A stretch of 64,000 nt of DNA, from contig NZ_QAGK01000003.1 in the NCBI RefSeq assembly GCF_003057885.1, positions 248,001 to 312,000 of the forward strand, read 5' to 3'. Source of the stretch: Oceaniglobus ichthyenteri. GTDB lineage: Bacteria > Pseudomonadota > Alphaproteobacteria > Rhodobacterales > Rhodobacteraceae. A program made the translations under genes and the position numbers. Shown piece by piece: positions 8,683 through 15,906 of the stretch. Under the pieces are notes generated by a model, which was given only the letters and a program-made list of their open reading frames with translations, did not search any database and was not told the origin of the DNA. Positions within the stretch are counted from its first letter, which is position 1. Each line of letters begins with the position of its first letter.

Positions 8683-8698
8683 TGGTAAAGATTTACCA
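8683..8698. repeat. Palindrome TGGTAAAGATTTACCA
   Basis: A 7-base perfect inverted repeat around GA, in AT-rich DNA about 210 bases before the next gene. Part of the arm (ATGGTAA) recurs about 17 bases upstream. It looks like a regulator binding site; no regulator is assigned. Confidence 0.35.
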
Positions 8699-8741
8699 AT
8701 TTGCCCCGTATTCCCCGGTTTTATCAACGGTTCGTCAACCT

Positions 8742-8756
8742 TGATCATACGGATCA
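8742..8756. repeat. Inverted repeat TGATC-N5-GATCA
   Basis: Five-base perfect arms separated by ATACG. The spacing does not match the FNR consensus (TTGAT-N4-ATCAA), so I do not call it an FNR box. It may be an operator for the gene pair that starts at 8909. Confidence 0.3.
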
Positions 8757-8908
8757 GGCAACCGGTGCCGCGAATCGGCGGGCCATCTTGGGCGCGGCCC
8801 GCGATGCACGATCCTTGCCGACCGCAGATGATTTGGAAAAGCCTCTGGCATTTCCGGGGCAGAGGACGCTAAAATCACACCACAGCTTTTTAATTCCGGA
8901 TCACTCCA

Positions 8909-9604
8909 ATGGCCGCGCCGCACCTTCCCAAACAAGCCTCTGATTTGCGCCTGCCGCTGCGCGATTTGATGCGCGGCGCGCGGCGCACCCTGTCCTTGCC
9001 CGAGGCCGCGTTGAAACCCGCGCTGGGCATATTGCCCGGGCCTGTGGGCGATATATTGCACCGGATGTCAGGGTTGCTGCCCGATTTTGAATCCGCCGGG
9101 CAACCCGCGTCGCGCGCTGACATCGATTTGGTGTGCCAGGGGTTGGCAGGGGTCAAGGGGCGCAATATTTCGCGGGCGTTTGCCAGGGTATTGGCCCATG
9201 GGATGGAGCGCGTTTTGGATCAGAGCGGCGATACGACCCTGTTGATCAGTGAAACCTTGGCCGCAATTGCCTTTGGCGCTTTGCGCTTTGATCAGGGGGC
9301 GGGCGATGATGTGGCCGATGCCGCGGCCCAGCTTTGGCTGGCACTGGATGCGGGCCATGTGATCGGCGTGGTGCCGGGCACGCCCATCGCCATCAATGCG
9401 GCCGATTCGGCGCGTATTCACAGTGCCTTGCACGCTTTGGTGCTGTGGCTGCTGACCGAACGCCCCGACGACCCAAGCCAGGAGGATGACATCCTCGCCC
9501 TGTGCGCCGCCTTTGCCAGCGTGACCGAAGCAGAGCGATCCGCCGCTTTGGCGACGCCCGAAACCTTGGCGCAGATGGTGCGCCAACACGCCGTCATGAT
9601 CTGA
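8909..9604 (+). CDS. Hypothetical protein
   Basis: A 231-residue soluble protein beginning MAAPHLPKQASDLRLPLRDL. No signal peptide or membrane segment is obvious. The second half is helical with many Ala/Leu and acidic residues (DDVADAAAQLWLALDAG; PDDPSQEDDILALCAAFASV). I do not recognise a domain. Its TGA overlaps the ATG of the next gene by one base (TGATG), so the two products are made together and probably act together. Confidence 0.65.
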   Translation: MAAPHLPKQASDLRLPLRDLMRGARRTLSLPEAALKPALGILPGPVGDILHRMSGLLPDFESAGQPASRADIDLVCQGLAGVKGRNISRAFARVLAHGMERVLDQSGDTTLLISETLAAIAFGALRFDQGAGDDVADAAAQLWLALDAGHVIGVVPGTPIAINAADSARIHSALHALVLWLLTERPDDPSQEDDILALCAAFASVTEAERSAALATPETLAQMVRQHAVMI

Positions 9605-10230
9605 TGACGCCCGAACCTTCGCCCCTGGATCACGGTCAGCCGATCCGCAAATCCATTCGTCGCCTGCGCTGGTTCGTGCAGGGCTTTCGCGCGCAGATGG
9701 AACAGATGGAACAGGAAACCGGCCTGCGGTTTGCCTTGGATGCGGGTAAATTGTCGGCGGCGTTTCTGGATTGGTTGCGCGCGTTCGAAACCCACCGGCC
9801 CGATGATCCTGCAGATCGCCGCGCCTATACCGGCTTTGCGGCCGGCCTGATGCTGCGCACCCTGCTTGACCATGGGCCGGCCCGGTTGGTCGAACCCGGC
9901 AGGGCGACGCCAAGCGATGTGCCGGAACATTTCTGGCCCGAAGGGTTCTTGTATGTGTCGTTCTGCCTGAATGTGCGCGCGGCCGTGCTGGCGCAGGATT
10001 TTCACGAAAAACAACGCATCGTGCCAGAACTGACCGATTTGCGTACCTGGTGGTCGTTCAAGGAAAACACCGCCGAAGACGTCACACAGGCCATCGGATT
10101 TCTCGATCTGTTCGCGGGCGAAACCCCCGATTGGGAAATGCCCGGCCTGTTTCGCAGCAAAGCCGCCCAGAACCGCGCCCTGACCGATGCCAAATCCATG
10201 GTCGCCTTGGGCGGCACCAAACCTGAATAG
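9604..10230 (+). CDS. Hypothetical protein, coupled to the preceding gene
   Basis: A 208-residue soluble protein. I start at MTPEPSPLDHGQPIRK, whose ATG overlaps the upstream stop codon, instead of an earlier in-frame codon inside the upstream gene. Residues 20-45 form a charged helix (RLRWFVQGFRAQMEQMEQETG), and the body contains FWPEGFLYVSFCLNVRAAVLAQDF. Family not recognised; the pattern of conserved-looking Trp and charged residues suggests a globular domain. The eight-base gap to the DenD-like gene suggests a three-gene operon. Confidence 0.65.
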   Translation: MTPEPSPLDHGQPIRKSIRRLRWFVQGFRAQMEQMEQETGLRFALDAGKLSAAFLDWLRAFETHRPDDPADRRAYTGFAAGLMLRTLLDHGPARLVEPGRATPSDVPEHFWPEGFLYVSFCLNVRAAVLAQDFHEKQRIVPELTDLRTWWSFKENTAEDVTQAIGFLDLFAGETPDWEMPGLFRSKAAQNRALTDAKSMVALGGTKPE

Positions 10231-10238
10231 GAAACCCT

Positions 10239-11225
10239 ATGCATATCATGATAATCGGGGCCGCCGGAATGATCGGCCGCAAACTGACCGAACGGCTGGT
10301 GGCCGATGGCACTTTGGGCGGAAAGCCGATCACCGCCTTCAGCCTGATCGATGTGATCGAACCCGCCGCACCCGCCGGGTTTGGCGGCACCTGCGTCTGT
10401 CAGGCCGCCGACCTGTCGGCGCCTGACGTGGCCGCCGCGCTGGCCACGGCCCGCCCGGATGTCATCTTTCACCTCGCTGCCATTGTCTCGGGCGAGGCCG
10501 AGGCCGATTTCGACAAAGGCTATCGGATCAACCTTGATGGCACCCGCTATCTGTTTGATGCGATCCGCGCCGAGGGGCAAACCGAACCCTATTGCCCCAG
10601 GGTGGTATTCACCTCCTCCATCGCAATCTTCGGCGCGCCCTTTCCCGATCAGATCAGCGATACTTATTACCACACGCCGCAAACCAGCTATGGCACCCAA
10701 AAGGCGATCTGCGAATTGCTTTTGGCCGATTATTCCCGGCGCGGCATCTTTGATGGGATCGGCATCCGCCTGCCCACCATCTGCGTGCGTCCCGGTGCAC
10801 CCAACAAGGCGGCGTCGGGGTTCTTTTCCAATATCTTGCGCGAACCCCTGATCGGCCAACCGGCTGTTCTGCCGGTTCCCGATACCACGCGCCATTGGCT
10901 CGCCAGCCCCCGCGCCGCCGTCGGGTTCCTGATTCACGCGGCAGTGTTGGATACTGCCCCCTTGGGCCAGCGGCGCAACCTGTCCATGCCCGGCCTCAGC
11001 ACAACAGTGGCCGAACAGATCGAGGCCCTGCGCCGCGCTGCCGGTGACAAGGCTGTCGCGCTGATCAAAATCGAACCCGATGAAACCATCGCAAAAATTG
11101 TCGCAGGCTGGCCCGAAAACTTCGATCCGCAACTCGCCATTTCGCTGGGCTTCACCGCTGACCCGTCTTTCGATGCCATCATTCAGGCGCATATCGATGA
11201 CGAACTGGGCGGCACCCTGCCGTGA
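10239..11225 (+). CDS. denD: D-erythronate dehydrogenase-like NAD-dependent epimerase/dehydratase family protein
   Basis: A 328-residue extended short-chain dehydrogenase. The NAD-binding glycine motif GAAGMIG lies at residues 7-13, the Ser of the active site in VVFTSSIAIFG, and the Tyr-x3-Lys pair in SYGTQK. Overall pattern, including the ADLS segment after the first fold unit and the RLPTICVRPG segment, matches DenD, which oxidises D-erythronate at C2 to 2-oxo-tetronate in four-carbon acid sugar catabolism. The usual OtnK kinase and OtnC/OtnI partners are not next to it, so the substrate assignment is tentative. Confidence 0.8.
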   Translation: MHIMIIGAAGMIGRKLTERLVADGTLGGKPITAFSLIDVIEPAAPAGFGGTCVCQAADLSAPDVAAALATARPDVIFHLAAIVSGEAEADFDKGYRINLDGTRYLFDAIRAEGQTEPYCPRVVFTSSIAIFGAPFPDQISDTYYHTPQTSYGTQKAICELLLADYSRRGIFDGIGIRLPTICVRPGAPNKAASGFFSNILREPLIGQPAVLPVPDTTRHWLASPRAAVGFLIHAAVLDTAPLGQRRNLSMPGLSTTVAEQIEALRRAAGDKAVALIKIEPDETIAKIVAGWPENFDPQLAISLGFTADPSFDAIIQAHIDDELGGTLP

Positions 11226-11232
11226 TCATTTC

Positions 11233-11281
11233 TGTTTTCTAAATATCCCGGGGGGGGCCGCAGGCCGGGGGCAGCGCCCCC
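11233..11281. repeat. Intergenic repeat element, copy C, with GC-rich hairpins
   Basis: TTTTCTAAATATCCCGGGGG resembles the 3' part of the elements at 2318 and 37904. It is followed by the hairpin GGGGGC-AGC-GCCCCC (11267-11281). It lies between the convergent DenD-like and NicO genes and may act as a bidirectional terminator, though there is no U-tract. Confidence 0.45.
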
Positions 11282-11290
11282 AACCCCCGC

Positions 11291-12181
11291 TCAAAACATC
11301 TGGATCGCGACCCAGATAATCACCACACCTGCCGCCATCTCAACGGCAGGCAATACCAATTGCGCGACCGGTCCCGCCGTCAGCGAAATCAGCGCCCCGC
11401 GCCGCAGGCCGGTGGCAGCCAACGCCACGCCTATGGTGATTGTCGCGGTGCCCAGACCCATGGCAAATGCTCCGGCCACCCCGGCCAGACCCACACCCAT
11501 TTGCCAGGTCAAAAGCAACAAAAACAGCGCCCCAGTACAGGGCCGTATGGCAATGGCACCGATTAAAACCAAGGCATCGCGCCAGCTTTGCACACCTTCG
11601 GCCTGTTCCAGGGTGGGGCCATGGGCGTGGCCGCAACTGGCACAGGTGCCATCCGTGCCCGGCACCGGCGCATGGCTCTGCGTGCGCCGCACCACCCACA
11701 ATTTGCGCCCACCGCGCCAGAACAACCACCCCCCGATCAGCCCGATGGCGACAAAGCTGGCGGGGGCCAGATAGTTTTCGGCGACGCCGGTCATGTCGGT
11801 CCGGCCCAGGCTCAACACTGACAATCCGCCATAAACCAGAATGACCGCTGTTCCGGCCTGTGCCATGGATGACGCAAGGGCAATTCCCGCCAGCCGCGCC
11901 ATGGCCACGGTGCGCCCCAACCCATAGCCGCCAATCAAAACCTTGCCATGGCCCGGCCCGGCAGCGTGAAAGAACCCATAGGCAAAACAAACACCCATCA
12001 GCGCGGCAAACGCGCCCGGTTCGCCCGCCCGCAAGGCCCGCAGACCCCGCGCCATCGCGGTTTGAAACGCGCGTTGTCCCTCTGCCGCCCAACTGGCCAG
12101 CGCGCCGGGCGCACCGGCCCACCACCCGATCACGCCCAACGCGATCAGGCCGAGGGTCAGAAATCCAATCACCCGGCGCAT
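11291..12181 (-). CDS. NicO/RcnA family nickel/cobalt transporter
   Basis: A 296-residue inner-membrane protein with six or more hydrophobic segments. The family motif is visible in [18 protein letters not shown] (about residues 65-82), where the His residues bind Ni or Co, and a cytoplasmic loop contains [10 protein letters not shown], another likely metal site. The family includes exporters (RcnA) and uptake systems, so direction is not decided. I use ATG (MRRVIGF); a GTG two codons earlier is possible. It follows znuA on the same strand with a gap of about 100 bases, so it might be read through from the Zur-controlled znuA promoter and could handle zinc. Confidence 0.82.
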   Translation of the reverse strand: MRRVIGFLTLGLIALGVIGWWAGAPGALASWAAEGQRAFQTAMARGLRALRAGEPGAFAALMGVCFAYGFFHAAGPGHGKVLIGGYGLGRTVAMARLAGIALASSMAQAGTAVILVYGGLSVLSLGRTDMTGVAENYLAPASFVAIGLIGGWLFWRGGRKLWVVRRTQSHAPVPGTDGTCASCGHAHGPTLEQAEGVQSWRDALVLIGAIAIRPCTGALFLLLLTWQMGVGLAGVAGAFAMGLGTATITIGVALAATGLRRGALISLTAGPVAQLVLPAVEMAAGVVIIWVAIQMF

Positions 12182-12284
12182 GAACACCGATCCGTGCGCG
12201 CGCTTTTGTTATCGGCAAAAGAAACGGGACGCGGGAAAAGCACTGCCCCTTTCAGGACAGCGCGATAAGGCGTTACTTTATCCC

Positions 12285-13193
12285 TCATAAACAATCTGCC
12301 ATCGCTTGTGCCATTGCGCCCAGCAGGGTGGGATAAAATGCCTGCCCCGTGGGTATTGTCGTGCCCAACGGATCCAATAGGCCGGTGCGCGCGGCGCTGC
12401 CATCAAACACGGTGGCCACCACCCCGGCGTTGAATTGCGGTTCGGCAAATACGCATGTGGCGCCGGTGCGCGCGACAATGGCGCGAATATCGGCAATGCG
12501 CGCCGGGCTGGGGTCAGACGCATCGCTCAGCGATATCGCGCCGGCCGGTGTCAGGCCGAATGCCGTTTCAAAATACTGATAGGCATCGTGAAACACGACA
12601 TAGGGCGTATCGGCAAACGGTGCCAGTTGTGCCGTGATGTCGTGCACCACGGTGTCGATCTCGGCCTGTCCGGTGGCGGCGTTGGCGCGGTAGGTGGCGG
12701 CATTGTCCGGGTCAGCCTGTGCGAGGGCGTCACCAATAATCCCCAGCCACGCCTGGCCATTGCCGGGCGAAAGCCAGGCGTGTGGATCATGGGCGTGATC
12801 GTCATGATCGTGGCCATGATCGTGGTCGTGATCCGCATCCATCAGGTTTGTTCCCTCACGGCGCTCCAATACCTCGGTTTCGGGTCTATCCAGCAATGTG
12901 ATGTGGCGTGCGGACCCGGCCAGGGTGGCCATCGGCTTGGCCAATCCGGGCGACAGGTCGGGGCCGATCCAAACCACCAGCTCGGCCTGTTCCAGCGCCG
13001 AGGCATTGCTGGGGCGCAGAGCGTAATCATGGGGCGATGCGCCCGGTGCGATCAACAGATCGGGTGTGCCGACCCCTTGCATCACACGGGCGACCAATCC
13101 GTGAACCGGGGCGATATCGGTTACCACACGGGGTGGTTCGGCCCAGACGGGGGTGGTGAAAACGGTCAGGGCACAGAGCAGGGGCTTGAACAT
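12285..13193 (-). CDS. znuA: Zinc ABC transporter, periplasmic zinc-binding protein
   Basis: Captures Zn2+ in the periplasm and delivers it to ZnuB. The 302-residue protein has a signal peptide (MFKPLLCALTVFTTPVWA), the first ligand His in APVHGLV, the GASPHDY motif, and a His/Asp-rich loop between residues about 119 and 138 (DHDHDHGHDHDDHAHDPHAW) characteristic of zinc-specific A-I cluster proteins. Later His and Asp ligands are in VFHDAYQYF and the C-terminal FAEPQF region. It is divergent from zur-znuCB, with a Zur-box-like palindrome in the 85-base gap. Confidence 0.96.
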   Translation of the reverse strand: MFKPLLCALTVFTTPVWAEPPRVVTDIAPVHGLVARVMQGVGTPDLLIAPGASPHDYALRPSNASALEQAELVVWIGPDLSPGLAKPMATLAGSARHITLLDRPETEVLERREGTNLMDADHDHDHGHDHDDHAHDPHAWLSPGNGQAWLGIIGDALAQADPDNAATYRANAATGQAEIDTVVHDITAQLAPFADTPYVVFHDAYQYFETAFGLTPAGAISLSDASDPSPARIADIRAIVARTGATCVFAEPQFNAGVVATVFDGSAARTGLLDPLGTTIPTGQAFYPTLLGAMAQAMADCL

Positions 13194-13204
13194 TACGTCT
13201 ATCC

Positions 13205-13221
13205 ATGTAACTTTATAACAT
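13205..13221. promoter_or_regulatory. Weak second Zur-like inverted repeat
   Basis: ATGTAACTTTATAACAT has matching ATGT/ACAT ends and lies 12 bases before the znuA ATG. It is less symmetrical than the site at 13231 and may be an auxiliary site that controls znuA. Confidence 0.35.
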
Positions 13222-13230
13222 AACCTTCGT

Positions 13231-13251
13231 AAGTGATATACTATAACACTT
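13231..13251. promoter_or_regulatory. Zur-box-like palindrome between znuA and zur
   Basis: The pattern is AAGTG-A-TATA-C-TATA-A-CACTT: a 21-base inverted repeat with only one mismatched pair apart from the centre. It sits between two divergent zinc-uptake units, 28 bases before the zur ATG and 38 before the znuA ATG. Zur boxes in alphaproteobacteria are AT-rich 7-1-7-type palindromes of this kind, so shared autoregulation is the natural reading. Confidence 0.75.
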
Positions 13252-13278
13252 CAAGTTCTTTTTTTGGAAAGTCGCCCG

Positions 13279-13758
13279 ATGACCGTACCTGCCTTTCAAC
13301 GTCACGATCATGCGGCCTGTATCGACAGCGCCGTGGCCGCCGCCGCCGCCGCCTGTGCGGCGCGGGGGTTGCAATTTACCGAAATCCGCCGTCGGGTGCT
13401 GGAAATTCTGCTGGCAGAACACCGGGCCTTGGGCGCCTATGACATCTTGGAACAGTTGCGCGCCGAGGGGCGCGGCGCACAGCCGCCCGTGGCCTATCGT
13501 GCACTGGATTTTCTGGTCAAACACGGGTTCGCCCACCGGATCGAACGATTGAACGCCTTTGCCGCCTGCGCGCATCCGGGGGTGGATCATGCGCCTGCTT
13601 TTTTGATTTGTCGATCCTGCAGCGCGGTGGCTGAGGCCGAGGCGGGGCCGGAACGGGCCTTGGGGGCCGTGGCCGCGGCGCAGGGCTTCACCATTGAACA
13701 AACCGTGGTCGAGGCCGAGGGCCTGTGCCCCAATTGCACGCCCGAGGCACAGGCATGA
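13279..13758 (+). CDS. zur: Zinc uptake regulator (Fur family)
   Basis: A 159-residue zinc-responsive repressor. The N-terminal winged helix runs to about residue 85 (TEIRRRVLEILLAEHRALGAYDIL), and the C-terminal dimerisation domain has the structural zinc Cys pairs CRSC (about 113-116) and CPNC near the end. The His in HPGVDHAPAF supplies further sensing ligands. I start at the ATG with a GGAAAG ribosome site seven bases upstream rather than the earlier TTG. An Ala-rich N-terminal helix is unusual but not disruptive. It is the first gene of zur-znuC-znuB, so it autoregulates zinc uptake. Confidence 0.94.
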   Translation: MTVPAFQRHDHAACIDSAVAAAAAACAARGLQFTEIRRRVLEILLAEHRALGAYDILEQLRAEGRGAQPPVAYRALDFLVKHGFAHRIERLNAFAACAHPGVDHAPAFLICRSCSAVAEAEAGPERALGAVAAAQGFTIEQTVVEAEGLCPNCTPEAQA

Positions 13759-14492
13759 GCCTGTTGTCGCTGGAAAACGTGGCGGTGCGCCTTGGCGGGG
13801 CCGATGTGTTGCGCGATGTGACGTTGAATTTTGACCGGGGTGAGATTGTTACCATTGTCGGGCCAAACGGCAGCGGCAAATCCACCTTGCTGCGCACGAT
13901 GATCGGCGCCGTCGCCCCATCAGCGGGGCGGGTGGTGCGCATGGCGGGGCTGCGCATCGGATATGTGCCCCAAAGCCTGCATATTGATCCGACCCTGCCG
14001 ATGACGGTGGCGCGGTTCTTATCCCTGCCCGTGCGGCGCGGTGCGGCCGAGGTTGCGGCGGCGCTGGCGCAGGCCGGGGTTGCAACCCTGGGCACGCGAC
14101 AGATGGCGCGCCTGTCGGGGGGGCAGTTTCAGCGCGTTCTGTTGGCCCGGGCGCTGTTGGAAAAACCCGATTTGCTGTTGCTTGACGAAGCAACGCGCGG
14201 TCTGGATCAACCCGGATCGGCGGCGTTTTACCATCAGGTGGAAGAATTGCGCCAGACCTTGGGCTGTGGGATCGTCATGGTCAGCCATGAACTGCACGTT
14301 GTGATGGCGGCGTCGGACAGGGTGATTTGCCTGAATGGTCACATCTGCTGCGAAGGCAAACCCGATGTGGTGGCCAGTGCGCCGGAATACCGCGCCCTGT
14401 TTGGCACCGGAACCGGCGGCGCGCTGGCGCTGTATCGCCACGAACACACCCATTCCCACGATTGCGATCACAGCCAAGAGGCGGCATCATGA
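13755..14492 (+). CDS. znuC: Zinc ABC transporter, ATP-binding protein
   Basis: Powers zinc import through ZnuB. Of the 245 residues, Walker A is GPNGSGKST at 36-44, the ABC signature LSGGQ precedes LLDEATRGLD (Walker B), and the H-loop is in MVSHELH. The ATG overlaps the zur stop codon (ATGA). The C-terminal tail RHEHTHSHDCDHSQEA is rich in His and Cys, which suggests that the cytoplasmic ATPase can itself bind zinc; this tail occurs in some ZnuC proteins. The tail ends at the 4-base overlap with znuB. Confidence 0.95.
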   Translation: MSLLSLENVAVRLGGADVLRDVTLNFDRGEIVTIVGPNGSGKSTLLRTMIGAVAPSAGRVVRMAGLRIGYVPQSLHIDPTLPMTVARFLSLPVRRGAAEVAAALAQAGVATLGTRQMARLSGGQFQRVLLARALLEKPDLLLLDEATRGLDQPGSAAFYHQVEELRQTLGCGIVMVSHELHVVMAASDRVICLNGHICCEGKPDVVASAPEYRALFGTGTGGALALYRHEHTHSHDCDHSQEAAS

Positions 14493-15286
14493 TATTGGAC
14501 AGTTTTTTGATCCGTGCGGCATTGGCGGGGGTGGGCGTGGCGCTGGCTGCGGCACCGCTGGGCTGTTTCGTCGTGTGGCGAAGGATGGCGTATTTCGGCG
14601 ATGCCACGGCCCATGCGGCGATACTTGGCGTTGCGCTGTCGCTGGCCTTTTCCATGTCGGTGTTTGTGGGCGCATTGGTGGTGGCACTGGCCATGGCAGG
14701 GCTTGTATCGTCCCTGTCAAACCGGGGTTATGCGATGGATACGCTGTTGGGCGTGCTGGCCCACTCGGCGCTGGCCTTTGGATTGGTTGCGGCGTCGTTT
14801 CTGACCGGGGTGCGGTTGGATCTGATGGCTTATCTGTTTGGTGATATCCTGGCCGTGTCGCGCACCGATGTGATGGTGATCTGGGGCGGCGCGGCGCTGG
14901 TTCTGGCGCTGCTGTCGTGGCGGTGGTCGGCGCTTCTTACTGCGACACTGAACACCGATCTGGCCTATGCCAGCGGTATTGATCCGCGGCGCGAACAACT
15001 GGTGCTGACCGTGGCGCTGGCCGTGGTTGTGGCCGTGGCGATAAAGGTGGTTGGTGCGCTGTTGATTGGGGCAATGTTGGTGGTGCCCGCTGCCGCCGCC
15101 CGGCCTCTGGCGCGCACGCCCGAATCCATGGCGATCATCGCGGCAGTGATCGGTGCCGCCTCGGCCCTGGGGGGATTGGCGGCGGCGTTTCGGTTCGACA
15201 CGCCCACCGGCCCCACCATCGTATGTGTGGCTGCGGTGTGTTTTGCCGTTACGGCAGTATTTGGCGGAGTGCGCCGCGCGGCTTGA
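14489..15286 (+). CDS. znuB: Zinc ABC transporter, permease
   Basis: The inner-membrane channel of the ZnuABC importer: 265 residues with seven to eight hydrophobic segments of the ABC-3 family, including the conserved WRRMAYFGDATAHAAILG segment near the N terminus and the GALLIGAMLVVPAAAARPLA segment. I use MILDSFLIR, whose ATG overlaps the znuC stop codon; longer in-frame versions would lie inside znuC. The stop codon is within the -35 region of the gntK promoter. Confidence 0.95.
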   Translation: MILDSFLIRAALAGVGVALAAAPLGCFVVWRRMAYFGDATAHAAILGVALSLAFSMSVFVGALVVALAMAGLVSSLSNRGYAMDTLLGVLAHSALAFGLVAASFLTGVRLDLMAYLFGDILAVSRTDVMVIWGGAALVLALLSWRWSALLTATLNTDLAYASGIDPRREQLVLTVALAVVVAVAIKVVGALLIGAMLVVPAAAARPLARTPESMAIIAAVIGAASALGGLAAAFRFDTPTGPTIVCVAAVCFAVTAVFGGVRRAA

Positions 15287-15311
15287 CAGGCAGTGTTACC
15301 GATAACATAAC
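15283..15311 (+). promoter_or_regulatory. gntK promoter (TTGACA-17-CATAAC)
   Basis: A perfect -35 box overlaps the znuB stop codon. Seventeen bases on is CATAAC, which matches the -10 consensus at four positions. Transcription would start near 15318, leaving a short leader before the gntK ATG. The GntR-type operator lies within the spacer and -10 box. Confidence 0.65.
15293..15308. promoter_or_regulatory. GntR-type (LacI family) operator
   Basis: GTGTTACCGATAACAT is nearly identical to the E. coli GntR operator pattern ATGTTA-(N4)-TAACAT. It overlaps the gntK spacer and -10 box, so bound repressor would block RNA polymerase. The cognate regulator is probably the LacI-family protein two genes downstream. 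Confidence 0.72.
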
Positions 15312-15335
15312 CAGATGACAACCAAGGGGGATCGC

Positions 15336-15836
15336 ATGGACCGATATGTTGTCATGGGGGTGTCGGGCTGCGGCAAAAGCGTGATTGGCGCGCTTTTGGC
15401 CGAACGGATGGGGGCCACGTATATTGATGGCGATGATCTGCACCCTGCTTCGAACGTGGCGAAAATGGCTGCGGGTACGGCCCTGACCGATGAGGACCGC
15501 GCGCCGTGGCTGGACCAGGTTGGCGCAACCCTTGGCGCGGCGCAGGGCGTTGCGATTATCGGCTGTTCGGCGCTGAAACGCATTTACCGCGACCGGATTC
15601 GCGCGGCGGCGGGGCAGGATGTGATGTTCCTGCATCTGTCGGGTGACAAAACGCTGATTGCGGGGCGAATGGGCGCACGCACCGGGCATTTTATGCCCAC
15701 ATCCCTGCTCGACAGTCAGTTTGAGGCGTTGGAGCCGCCCACATCCGATGAAACCGCGCTGAGCGTTGATATCGGCCCTGATCCGGCTGTGATCGTGAGC
15801 AATATTTTGGCGCAGCTTGGCCCAAAGGATCGGTGA
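15336..15836 (+). CDS. gntK: Gluconokinase
   Basis: Phosphorylates D-gluconate to 6-phosphogluconate with ATP, feeding the Entner-Doudoroff or pentose phosphate route. The 166-residue protein has the P-loop GVSGCGKS at residues 8-15 and the GntK-type DGDDLHP substrate motif (about 33-39), followed by the lid segment LTDEDRAPWL. I start at MDRYVVMG, which has an AAGGGGG ribosome site five bases upstream; the ATG seven codons earlier lacks one. No gluconate transporter, edd or eda is adjacent. Confidence 0.95.
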   Translation: MDRYVVMGVSGCGKSVIGALLAERMGATYIDGDDLHPASNVAKMAAGTALTDEDRAPWLDQVGATLGAAQGVAIIGCSALKRIYRDRIRAAAGQDVMFLHLSGDKTLIAGRMGARTGHFMPTSLLDSQFEALEPPTSDETALSVDIGPDPAVIVSNILAQLGPKDR

Positions 15837-15906
15837 TTGGGGCGCGGCGCGTTGCAATCGCGGTTATGGAATGGGCATGTTGCACCATTTGGAATAAGGG
15901 GCCGAA

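Larger units (their letters stand above)
8217..8908. other. 692-base stretch with no convincing gene
   Basis: Open frames here (for example minus 8229-8510 and plus 8701-8943) lack ribosome sites and family resemblance. The AT-richer part from about 8535 to 8760 holds two short inverted repeats and probably the promoter and operator region of the following plus-strand gene pair. A small RNA is possible, but I see no recognisable one. Confidence 0.5.

Noticed and set aside
8741-8757. FNR-box-like TTGAT...ATCAG
   Set aside because: Spacing between half-sites is seven instead of four bases, so it does not fit the FNR consensus.
8701-8943. 80-residue plus-strand frame before the unknown gene pair
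   Set aside because: Would overlap the start of the next gene in another frame and begins at a TTG without a ribosome site.
10002-11192. 396-residue antisense frame over the DenD-like gene
   Set aside because: Composition rich in Gly/Asp/Arg/Gln without any family feature; the plus-strand dehydrogenase has intact motifs.
12780-12845. Tandem CATGATCGTGGC-like repeat as a genomic repeat
   Set aside because: It encodes the His/Asp-rich zinc loop of ZnuA, so it is explained by the protein.
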